Source: Zanthoxylum bungeanum
Taxonomy: Eukaryota; Streptophyta; Magnoliopsida; Sapindales; Rutaceae
DNA length: 64,000 bases
Assembly (NCBI GenBank): GCA_019454045.1
Contig: SKCR01038871.1
Coordinates: 173,267 to 237,266, forward strand
Reading direction: 5' to 3'
The notes under the pieces were generated by a model. The model did not search any database. It had not been told where the DNA came from and saw only the letters and a list, made by a program, of their open reading frames with translations. The position numbers and the translations under genes were made by a program. This document shows positions 24,661 to 33,284 of this stretch, piece after piece (within the stretch, counting starts at the first letter, position 1; every line of letters begins with the position of its first letter).

Positions 24661-26232
24661 CGGGAAGGGATCGGAATCGTGTGCGGGAGCCAGAAAAAAG
24701 CCCGCAGCTGCTTCGCCACTTTCTCACGAGAAACCCTCTGCGTGGAAAGAGGCATCAAGAAGAGACAGAGAGACGAGGATGATGAAAATACCAGGAAAAA
24801 CCCTGCTCCTCGGCCCGACAAAGCTGCACGGCTCGGATCAGCCGAAGAGTTGGAAGAAGTCAAATTATTCGGGCCAGAGAAGAACATAAAAATAGGAGGA
24901 AGTCTAGACAAAGCCCTAAGAAAAGACTTGTTGGAATGCCTGCAAAAGTACCCCGACGTTTTTGCATGGGGACACGATGACATGCCCGGAATCGACCCAA
25001 AATTCATAAGCCATCGCTTAGCGGTGAACCCATTACATAAGCCAGTAAAACAGAAGAGGAGAATATTCAACCAGGAGCGATGCGGAGCAATATCAACCGA
25101 GGTGGAAAAGTTGCTGAAAGCCGGCTTTATCCGAGAAGTAAAATACCCAGAATGGGTGTCCAATGTGGTACTGGTGAAAAAGTCTAACGGGAAGTGGAGA
25201 ATGTGCGTAGATTTCACCGACCTCAACAAAGCATGTCCAAAAGACAGCTTTCCCCTCCCAAATATAGACCAACTGGTAGATACCACCGCTTGCCAAGGGC
25301 TGCTAAGCTTCATGGACGCCTTCTCAGGATACAATCAAGTCAAGATGTACCCTGCAGATGAGGAGAAGACCACCTTTATTACTGACCAAGGGCTATACTG
25401 CTATAAAGTAATGCCTTTTGGATTAAAAAACGCAGGGGCAACCTTCCAAAGACTGGTGAACAAAGTTTTCAAACCGCTCATCGGCACGACCATGCTGGTA
25501 TATGTCGACGACATGATAACAATGTCAGAGGAGCCAAGAGACCATATAGCCGACCTGAAGAAAACTTTCGAACTCCTGAGGAAGCACAATTTAAAGCTCA
25601 ATCCAGAGAAGTGCACATTCGGGGTAGCCTCGGGAAAATTCCTAGGCTACATGGTAAGTTCACGAGGCATTGAAGCAAACCCGCAAAAGATACAGGCCGT
25701 GCTAGACCTGAAGTCTCCCCGGACAGTTAAGGAAGTGCAAAGCCTTACGGGAAGAATCGCCGCACTCAACCGGTTCATCTCACGAGCAACCGACAAGTGT
25801 CATCATTTCTTCAAAGTCATCAAGAAAACTCAAAAAGGGGTCGACTGGACACCCGAGTGCGAAGAAGCCTTCCAGCACCTAAAACAATACCTGGCGCAGC
25901 CCCCTCTCCTAGCCAAACCCCTCCCAGGGGAGACACTATATCTATACCTGGCCGTCTCGAAGCACGCAGTGAGCTCGGCACTAGTACAAGAGACCGACCA
26001 CGTCCAGAAACCAGTTTACTACGTCAGTAAAGCCCTGCTGGACGCAGAAACTCGATACCCCGTGCACGAACTCGTCGCCCTATCACTGGTCACCACGGCT
26101 CGGAAATTACGACCCTACTTTCAAACCCATCCGATCAAAGTATACACGGATTTTCCCCTGAGACAAATCTTGCAGAAAACCAGAGGCCTCAGGGAGGCTG
26201 ATGAAGTGGTCAGTGGAAATAAGCGAGCATGA
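24568..26232 (+). CDS. Reverse transcriptase and RNase H of the Tat-type element (pol fragment)
   Basis: A 554-codon open frame. RT motifs in order: FIREVKYPEWVSNVVLVKK, GKWRMCVDFTDLNKACPKD, FMDAFSGYNQVKM, the fingers/palm segment VMPFGLKNAGATFQRLVN, and the catalytic YVDD (MLVYVDDMITMS). GYMVSSRGIEANPQKI and an RT-linked RNase H (YLAVSKHAVSSALVQ, YTDFPLRQIL) follow. The start shown is simply the first ATG after an upstream frameshift; the natural product would be one long gag-pol. The end is artificial too: an extra A in the AAAA run at about 26175-26178 shifts the frame and creates a stop at 26230. Confidence 0.93.
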   Translation: MGSYQVIVGRPFMMKTKAAMSCHYLKLKFPTREGIGIVCGSQKKARSCFATFSRETLCVERGIKKRQRDEDDENTRKNPAPRPDKAARLGSAEELEEVKLFGPEKNIKIGGSLDKALRKDLLECLQKYPDVFAWGHDDMPGIDPKFISHRLAVNPLHKPVKQKRRIFNQERCGAISTEVEKLLKAGFIREVKYPEWVSNVVLVKKSNGKWRMCVDFTDLNKACPKDSFPLPNIDQLVDTTACQGLLSFMDAFSGYNQVKMYPADEEKTTFITDQGLYCYKVMPFGLKNAGATFQRLVNKVFKPLIGTTMLVYVDDMITMSEEPRDHIADLKKTFELLRKHNLKLNPEKCTFGVASGKFLGYMVSSRGIEANPQKIQAVLDLKSPRTVKEVQSLTGRIAALNRFISRATDKCHHFFKVIKKTQKGVDWTPECEEAFQHLKQYLAQPPLLAKPLPGETLYLYLAVSKHAVSSALVQETDHVQKPVYYVSKALLDAETRYPVHELVALSLVTTARKLRPYFQTHPIKVYTDFPLRQILQKTRGLREADEVVSGNKRA

Positions 26233-28048
26233 CATCTCCTACCTCCCAAGAACAGCAATAAAAGGGCAGGCCTTAGCAGACTTCATAGCAGAGCTCACAG
26301 AACCACAGGTCTTAGCCGTAGAAGAAGACAAATGGGAAATGTCTGTAGACGGGTCCGCAAGCTCGCACGGCTACGGAGCAGGGATAGCACTAAAAAGTGA
26401 AAAGGGAGAAGAAATACTGCTCGCCCTCAAATTCGCCTTCAAAACCACGAACAATGAAGCAGAGTACGAAGCGATACTGGCCGGACTAAGACTATGCACA
26501 GTAGTAGGAGTCCGCAATGTAGTGATCAGAAGTGATTCTCAGCTAGCAATACAACAGCTGAAAGGAGACTTTCAAGCCAGAGAACCGGCCATGGTAGCTT
26601 ACTTAGCCGAAGTAAAGAAGTGGGTGGAGAAGGTAGGAAATGTACTCTTCAAACAAGTCGGACGAGAAGACAACTGCGAAGCAGATTCCCTGGCCAGACT
26701 TGCCTCTTCAATGAAGGCAGAAAACCCCAGATTAATCCCCCTTATATACCTCCAAAAAAGGAGCATAGGGGCGACCGAGGTGGATGTACTAGAAGAAGAA
26801 GGCAAAGATTCATGGATGCAACCGATCAGGAGGTACCTGGAAACAGGAGAAACCCCTAAAGATAAAAAGGAGGCCAGGAAGCTGAAGTTCAAGAGTACCA
26901 AGTTTTCCCTAATTGGAGGAGTACTCTACCGGAGAGGATACACCGTACCCCTCCTAAGATGCTTAGCACCAGAAGAAGCGAACTACGTGCTCAGGGAGAT
27001 TCACGAGGGCATCTGCGGAAGCCACGCCGGGGGAAGATCGATCGCCTTCAAAGCCTTAAGACAAGGATTTTACTGGCCAACCATGCACAAGGATGGCGTG
27101 AAGATAGCACGGAAATGCGAGGGATGCCAAAAGAATGCCAACCTCCACCACCAGCCAGCAGAAAAGCTGACCACCATATCCAGCCCCTGGCCCTTCGCCC
27201 AGTGGGGGCTAGACATTATAGGGCCGATGCCGAAAGGACGAGGTCAGGCGAAATATGCGATCGTGGCCATAGACTACTTTACCAAATGGGTGGAAGCAGA
27301 ACCATTGTCCATCATCTCGGAAAAGAAAGCCACAGAGTTCCTTAAGAGAAATATAATTTGCCGGTTCGGAATCCCCCAGGCAATCATCACCGACAACGGG
27401 AAACAATTTGACAGCAGGGGATTTAGAAAACTCTGCGAAGACCTCCAGATAACCTTAAAATTCGCCTCGCCAGCCCATCCCAAGTCGAACGGGCAGGTTG
27501 AAGCCACCAACAAAACCATCAAGTCAAACTTGAAAGCAAGGCTCGGATCGAGCAAAAGCCTATGGGTCGAGGAACTACCAGAGGTGCTATGGGCACACCG
27601 AACGACCTTCAAGGACTCAACAGGAGAGACACCCTTCTCCCTGTCATACGGATGTGAGGCCGTCATCCCAGCAGAGATCGGAATATCAACCCACCGGGTC
27701 CGCCACTTTGAAAGCGAACAGAACGAAGAACTCATCAAAAATCACCTCGACCTGGTCGAAGAAAGAAGGGAACAGTCAGCAGTAAGAGCAGCCATCTACC
27801 AACAAAGGATGGCCCGATTCTATAACAAGAGAGTTCGGACCCGCTCCTTCCTACCAGGTGATCTAGTGCTAAGAAGAGTGACCATGAACACCCGACGACC
27901 CGAAGAGGGCTCGTTAGGCGCCAAATGGGAAGGACCTTACAAGATCGCTGAGATAGTAAGACCTGGGGCCTACATCCTGGAGCAACTGAACGGCAAGAGA
28001 TTGAAAAAGCCATGGAACACCGAGATGTTAAGAAAGTACTTCCCATAA
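26201..28048 (+). CDS. Archaeal-type RNase H and integrase of the Tat-type element (pol fragment)
   Basis: A 615-codon open frame continuing pol after the frameshift. Residues about 45-170 are a second RNase H (MSVDGSASSHGYGAGI, TTNNEAEYEAILAGL, IRSDSQLAIQQLKG, REDNCEADSLARL), with the catalytic D-E-D pattern visible. An HHCC zinc domain follows (EIHEGICGSHAGG ... CEGCQK). The integrase core has WGLDIIGPMP, AIITDNGKQF and HPKSNGQVEATNK, giving an intact D,D,E triad. The C-terminus (WEGPYKIAEIVRPGAYILE) lacks a chromodomain and ends at 28046-28048. The doubled RNase H is what places the element in the Tat group. Confidence 0.93.
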   Translation: MKWSVEISEHDISYLPRTAIKGQALADFIAELTEPQVLAVEEDKWEMSVDGSASSHGYGAGIALKSEKGEEILLALKFAFKTTNNEAEYEAILAGLRLCTVVGVRNVVIRSDSQLAIQQLKGDFQAREPAMVAYLAEVKKWVEKVGNVLFKQVGREDNCEADSLARLASSMKAENPRLIPLIYLQKRSIGATEVDVLEEEGKDSWMQPIRRYLETGETPKDKKEARKLKFKSTKFSLIGGVLYRRGYTVPLLRCLAPEEANYVLREIHEGICGSHAGGRSIAFKALRQGFYWPTMHKDGVKIARKCEGCQKNANLHHQPAEKLTTISSPWPFAQWGLDIIGPMPKGRGQAKYAIVAIDYFTKWVEAEPLSIISEKKATEFLKRNIICRFGIPQAIITDNGKQFDSRGFRKLCEDLQITLKFASPAHPKSNGQVEATNKTIKSNLKARLGSSKSLWVEELPEVLWAHRTTFKDSTGETPFSLSYGCEAVIPAEIGISTHRVRHFESEQNEELIKNHLDLVEERREQSAVRAAIYQQRMARFYNKRVRTRSFLPGDLVLRRVTMNTRRPEEGSLGAKWEGPYKIAEIVRPGAYILEQLNGKRLKKPWNTEMLRKYFP

Positions 28049-28190
28049 AAATCAACTTTGCTCTTTTTTCCTTTTTTCTTCTGTGCAGAAGCTAAAACGC
28101 CAGAAGTGCTGTTGTAAAAGGGGCGGTCCGCCCCCAAACATGAATAAAATTCTTTTTTCGGACGAATTTCGCCCGCTGAGGCCGCTTATT
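28049..28190 (+). other. Spacer between integrase and the tandem array
   Basis: A pyrimidine-rich tract (ctcttttttccttttttctt, 28061-28080) is followed by a perfect hairpin ggggcggtccgcccc at about 28120-28134. No coding potential. It marks the start of the element's 3' untranslated region. Confidence 0.5.
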
Positions 28191-29690
28191 TACACAGCTC
28201 GGGGTCGGGCAATGTCCCACCGAGTCTGTCTTTGGACTGGGGACGTAACATTCCCCCAGTGCCAAGTGATTTACACAGCTCGGGGTCGGGCGATGTCCCA
28301 CCGAGTCTGTCTTTGGACTGGGGACGTAACATTCCCCCAGGGCCAAATGATTCTTACAGCTCGGGGTCGGGCTATGTCCCACCGAGTCTGACCTTTGGAC
28401 TGGGGACGTAACATTCCCCCAGGACCAAGTGATTTTACAGCTCGGGGTCGGGCAATGTCCCACCGAGTCTACCCTTTGGACTGGGGACGTAACATTCCCC
28501 CAGGACCAAGTGATTTTTACAGCTCGGGGTCGGGCAATGTCCCACCGAGTCTACCCTTTGGACTGGGGACGTAACATTCCCCCAGGACCAAGTGATTTTT
28601 ACAGCTCGGGGTCGGGCAATGTCCCACCGAGTCTGCCTTTGGACTGGGGACGTAACATTCCCCCAGGACCAAGTGATTTTTACAGCTCGGGGTCGGGCGA
28701 TGTCCCACCGAGTCTGCCTTTGGACTGGGGACGTAACATTCCCCCAGGACCAAGTGATTCTTACAGCTCGGGGTCGGGCTATGTCCCACCGAGTCTGACC
28801 TTTGGACTGGGGACGTAACATTCCCCCAGGACCAAGTGATTCTTACAGCTCGGGGTCGGGCAATGTCCCACCGAGTCTACCCTTTGGACTGGGGACGTAA
28901 CATTCCCCCAGGACCAAGTGATTTTTACAGCTCGGGGTCGGGCGATGTGTCCCACCGAGTCTGCCTTTGGACTGGGGACGTAACATTCCCCCAGGACCAA
29001 GTGATTCTTACAGCTCGGGGTCGGGCTATGTCCCACCGAGTCTGACCTTTGGACTGGGGACATAACATTCCCCCAGGACCAAGTGATTCTTACAGCTCGG
29101 GGTCGGGCAATGTCCCACCGAGTCTACCCTTTGGACTGGGGACGTAACATTCCCCCAGGACCAAGTGATTTTTACAGCTCGGGGTCGGGCGATGTCCCAC
29201 CGAGTCTGCCTTTGGACTGGGGACGTAACATTCCCCCAGGACCAAGTGATTCTTACAGCTCGGGGTCGGGCGATGTCCCACCGAGTCTGCCTTTGGACTG
29301 GGGACGTAACATTCCCCCAGGACCAAGTGATTCTTACAGCTCGGGGTCGGGCGATGTCCCACCGAGTCTGCCTTTGGACTGGGGACGTAACATTCCCCCA
29401 GGACCAAGTGATTCTTACAGCTCGGGGTCGGGCGATGTCCCACCGAGTCAGCCCTTCGGACTGGGGACGTAACATTCCCTCAGGTCCAAGTGCCTTTCAC
29501 AGCTCGGGGTCGGGGTACGTCCTACCGAGTCAGCCCTTCGGACTGGGGACGTAACATTCCCTCAGGTCCAAGTATCGTTCTCAGCTCGGGGTCGGGTTGC
29601 GTCCCACCGAGTCAGTCCTTCGGACTGGAGACGTAACGTTCCCCCAGGCCCGAGCATCTCTCACAGCTCGAGACAGGATCACATGCCACC
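28190..29690 (+). repeat. Tandem array of about 18 units of ~82 bp in the retrotransposon 3' UTR
   Basis: Each unit contains cagctcggggtcgggc, then atgtcccaccgagtct, then ttggactggggacgtaacat and tcccccaggaccaagtgatt. I count 18 good units plus a degenerate one at about 29660. Unit lengths vary between about 80 and 84 bp. Variants follow an order: units 8-10 and 11-13 repeat the same three-unit series (ctatg/tgacc, caatg/ctaccc, cgatg/ctgcc), showing expansion by multi-unit duplication. Two short inverted repeats per unit (ctcgg/ccgag and ctgggga/tccccag) could fold as hairpins in RNA. Frames open across the array on both strands are by-products of the repeat. Confidence 0.95.
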
Positions 29691-30062
29691 GAGCACATCA
29701 TCGTTAGCTCAGAGGCAAAATTTTCTCCTCACAATCGAGATTGGATCAGTCATGGGTCAGGACCCCCAAATCTCTGGTACATATATTACAGATGAGGATT
29801 CATTTTTAGTTTGGACAACAAGAGGAACTTCATCTCCTGATGGAACGACCCAAGTAAGCAATTTGCTTTGAGGTGAAGAATCATTCTTAATAGAGTCAGC
29901 ATCTCCAATAAACCGAGGATATGAAGATAGAAACATAAGACTTAGTTGATGGCAAAGACAATTTCTCGGTGATTTCTGGAACGACCACCAGCTAGGCGAT
30001 CAGCACACCATCTTTTTTTATAGTTCCCGGCATCAACTCACAAACTCGTTGTTACCGAGAAC
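29691..30062 (+). other. Unique 3' untranslated segment before the polypurine tract
   Basis: About 370 bp of non-repeated sequence inside the gypsy element. I recognise no domain. Short frames here have no family resemblance. Confidence 0.5.
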
Positions 30063-30073
30063 TAGGGGACAGA
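30063..30073 (+). other. Polypurine tract
   Basis: taggggacaga directly abuts the 3' LTR start TGTTGATGG. This is the expected place and composition for plus-strand priming. Confidence 0.7.
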
Positions 30074-30899
30074 TGTTGATGGTGTTTTTCGGGCACTATG
30101 TTATTTAAACAACGCGACAGGGGTAAAAGGGGTAACTCCATTGATCGAGACCGTTAAAGCCGACCCGACAACTTGACGGTAAGAGGCCGAGCACTTTATA
30201 CTAAATGGCCGAGCACTTGAGATCGGATGACCGAGCATTATCAGATCGACAACAGCATTCTCAGTTCAAATGGCTATCATGACCGACCTCATGAAGACCG
30301 AGCACATGACGAGGCGTGCTCAGGAAGATAAAGCATCATATTCTTGCGGAAAAAGGATAAGTTGTCCTACTTTAAGGGGGTAAAGTAATAACTTAATATC
30401 CTAATAGGATAAAGGAAGTAAATGTAGTTTTGATTAGGAATCCTTATGGGAAAAGGGAATAGTTTTGACTAGGAATCCTGATAGGAAAAGGAGACCATAT
30501 CCAAATTGGGAATTCTTGTACAAATAGGAATCTGATTTCTTCACCATTATAAATAGGAGGGTAGAGTGAGTGTTGAAGGACAAGTTGAGGGACATCTAAG
30601 AAATCATCACAAGAGTGAAAGATTCGAATTGTAAAGTTCCAATCTGTAAGAGCGAAAGAGAGGCCTGAGAAGTGTATTGGAGTAATAAAGAGCACCACCC
30701 TGTTCTTTCCCGTGGACGTAGGTCGGATCCCAAAAATCCACCGAACCACGTTAAATCACCTTGTCTGATTGGCGTATTTTCTTGTGTTCCGCTAAATTTG
30801 CTTTTGGTCCCCCATAACCAAACAAATTCACAGTTGAAGGAGGATTCCCTCGGAGGTGATATTCCCATATTACCCTGAGACCAAAATCCACCGTCAACA
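30074..30899 (+). repeat. 3' LTR of the Tat-type element
   Basis: This 826-bp LTR differs from the 5' LTR by one A/G substitution (acacgac versus acgcgac) and three single-base length differences in short G, T or A runs. It is followed directly by the TSD TTTCT. Confidence 0.95.
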
Positions 30900-31390
30900 T
30901 TTCTAATTGAGGGTATTAATTAAATAACAGACAAAATACGTTTATTTTGCTTTTGCCGTTATTTGTAACGGAAACAGTGATGAATTTATAACAGAGTCTT
31001 GAATTGACAAAAATTGAAAATTAAAGGATTGAATTGACAAAACTGAAAGTTAACGGACTTAAATGAAAAAACATGAAAATTAGAGGGTCACTTTTATATT
31101 TTTACCTATATTATATTATTTGCTTTTCCCAAAAAAATTATTAGTAAGAATCATATTTTAAAAATTCTTATAAAACCCTCAAAATTGGCAGACGTTACCT
31201 CTTTAGAATTCATCAACTAATACAAAAAGAAGAAACAACAAGTCGTTTCTGTAGGAAATTAATTACAATAATTGGTTTTGATTACTCTTTGATTTTTTTG
31301 AAGTCATCATCAGCATTAATAGGAGAGATTAGCACTCAGCCAGCATGTTGATTAAGATTTGCAAGTATTTCGTTTTCTTCAATTATGCCA

Positions 31391-31544
31391 TTTTTTTTAT
31401 TGTTGAAAATTTTACCGTTAAATCATCTATTTTGGGTTTAAACGGAACATGTAAAATCCCGACTGTCTTAAATTCTTACAAAAAATGCATTCCTTGAATT
31501 CGAACTCAGGATCTGATGATTAAATTCTGAACCATACACTATCA
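31391..31544 (-). mobile_element. SINE (family 1), diverged, minus strand
   Basis: The minus strand reads tctgaattcgaac-type B-box sequence with the core cttgtaagaa and a tail seen as poly(T) at the left. A 10-bp direct repeat aattatgcca flanks it at 31381-31390 and 31545-31554. The body is heavily mutated, so it is an old copy. Confidence 0.6.
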
Positions 31545-31980
31545 AATTATGCCAATTGGGAACACAATTATGCCATATTGCTAACAAGAAAACATAATGT
31601 GACATTATAACCACTTGAAAATGAGTTTTGTAGCTAATAATCCAAATTATCTCACCCATTTCTATCATTCATTCATATTATGCCATTATATAATATATAT
31701 TATGATATATTACCATAGTTGCACTGAAAACGAGAAAGTCCGAGTACTAACATTGTGTATACAACAATGCTATGTGTATAATTTGTTTTTTTTTTAATAT
31801 ATAATATCTTATACAATCATGTGTATTTGGAAAAGTATATAAAGGATAAAAAGAGGATAATTTTTTTTTTTAAAAATACATGATTACACTAAGTGTTGTA
31901 TAAAATATGGTAGAAACATAATTTTTGTTGTGTATATTATTACTTGTTAGATTCTTTTGTCACGATCACTAAGCTCTTAG

Positions 31981-32474
31981 CAGGGCCGGTCATGAGTTTT
32001 TGGGTGCCCGGTGCGAAAGCTCGAAATGTGCCATTTTTTATTACGAAAACATATGTTTAAAAAAAAAAAATAACGAGGGCTGAAACCTAGTCGAAGCTGG
32101 GGGCTAGGCCCTCACGCCCAAATTATATTACTTGAGAAAATATACAAAGGGGAGACATAGTACCTAAACCCCGATAATAAAAAAAATAATTCTATACAAT
32201 CATTCCTAGCAAAGCTCGATGAAATTTCAACCTTTAAGAAATTGTATTCTAGCATTTTTTGAAGCAAAATCATCAATTATATCATCATATTCCAAGTCTT
32301 CAATTTCATCATTTTCAATGCATAAGATTGTTAATCCATTTAGCCTATCTTGAGTCATATGGTTTTTTTTTTTTATTATATATATCTAATTATTTGGGTT
32401 TTATTATTTTGGTACCCCTTAATTTTTTGGCCCTGTACAGTAGCCCTTGTGGTATTGGGCTAGGGCCGGCCCAG
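31981..32474. mobile_element. hAT-like MITE with CAGGGCCGG ends
   Basis: The left end CAGGGCCGGTC and right end GGGCCGGCCCAG are inverted repeats typical of Ac/hAT elements. Flanking octamers gctcttag and actattag match in only 5 of 8 positions, so the TSD is decayed or the boundary is off by a little. The interior is non-coding. Confidence 0.55.
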
Positions 32475-33251
32475 ACTATTAGCACATTGATAACTCTTAC
32501 TCTCAAACAAAAAAAGGAAAGTAAAGGTTATAATCTCTATATTTATAGGAACTTCATTTTCCTAAAATTGGGAGCGGTGGTGATGAAAATCTTCGATACA
32601 TCAAGTATTTTTTCAAATATTAGTTAGAGTAAATATTTCTTTAGTATATGAAGACATAGCTCATTATAATATATGTAAACCTCAAGGTTGTGCTACAAAT
32701 ATGTGTTGGAAATTCTTGTAATATTCATTAAAGGATGATTGTTTTTGTCTTTTGGATACTAGGGGTGCATGAGAAAGTTGCAATCCTTAAGAGAGTTGCA
32801 TCTCACCCCAATGGGTGCCCTTTTGGCACCTCTCTATGCCTTATAAAATAGGCATCATATCCATAACAAGGATATAACAACAAATCCGAATTTAAGAGTC
32901 ACAATTTCCTTTTGTTTTTGAGAGAGAGTTCCTCCAATTTCTAATTCCAAGTTCAAACACTTGTTAATGAGTGCTCCTTGAACAAGAAGCATCCAAGTTA
33001 TCCTGGGAGAACGTTGCCCAATTCGATTCCGTAAAGTACATGTGACAAAGGCTAATAAGTTCTTAAGGACAGAGAAATCTCGACTTGGATTCGTCATTGC
33101 ATTTTCCAGGTTTTCTACAGTTTTCCAATTTCTAGGGTTTATGCATGTTAGATCTATTTTCTGGTTTGATCTGTTGTGTTTGCATGTTATTTATTGATTA
33201 ATGACACTATTTGGCTTACAATATGTATGTACTCAATATTTCAGTCTTTTG

Positions 33252-33283
<32 letters not shown>
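32475..33283. other. Intergenic DNA, possible LTR-like remnant
   Basis: No gene is visible. 32704-33120 starts TGTTGGAAATTC, contains a TATA-like tgccttataaaatagg at about 32849, and is followed by t-rich leader-like sequence. It could be a decayed LTR, but I found no matching partner or TSD. A (TA)n/(GT)n run at 33251-33284 borders the next element. Confidence 0.35.

Positions 33284-33284
<1 letters not shown>

Larger units (their letters stand above)
21743..30899 (+). mobile_element. Full-length Ty3/gypsy retrotransposon, Tat-type, young, 9157 bp
   Basis: A complete structure: 5' LTR, tRNA primer-binding site, gag, protease, RT, RNase H, a second (archaeal-type) RNase H, integrase, tandem-repeat array, polypurine tract and 3' LTR, with a perfect 5-bp TSD TTTCT (21738-21742 and 30900-30904). 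The order RT - RNase H - second RNase H - integrase, with no chromodomain, is characteristic of the Tat group. The LTRs differ by one substitution and three 1-nt indels, so insertion was recent. The coding region nevertheless has at least three frameshifts and one stop, so this copy cannot make a full polyprotein. It is visibly more GC-rich than its AT-rich surroundings. Confidence 0.95.
20925..31109. mobile_element. Foldback (long-TIR) element interrupted by a SINE and a gypsy element
   Basis: Left arm 20925-21135 and right arm 30905-31109 are long inverted repeats. Each carries alternating phrases close to aactttcagttttgtcaatt and a palindromic centre gccgttacaaataacggc (left) or its complement (right). 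Outer ends are ATAGGCAAAAATGC and ATTTTTACCTAT, flanked by an 8-bp direct repeat attatatt (20917-20924 and 31110-31117). Without later insertions the element would be about 1 kb. It is non-coding. The same arms recur as a compact foldback at about 41003-41330. Long arms and an 8-9-bp duplication suggest a Mutator-like or hAT-like MITE; I cannot decide which. Confidence 0.65.

Noticed and set aside
28083..29554. Many overlapping open frames on both strands (repeats such as GHCPTPSCKNHLVLGECYV)
   Set aside because: They are translations of the 82-bp array, which happens to lack stops in several frames. No start context, no family resemblance, and the same peptide shifts frame with unit length.
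28190..29690. Regular repeats suggesting a CRISPR-like array
   Set aside because: Units are about 82 bp with no unique spacers, inside a plant retrotransposon.
33251..33284. (GT)n(TA)n run as a regulatory microsatellite
   Set aside because: It is simple sequence at the insertion site of the LTR element; nothing supports a function.
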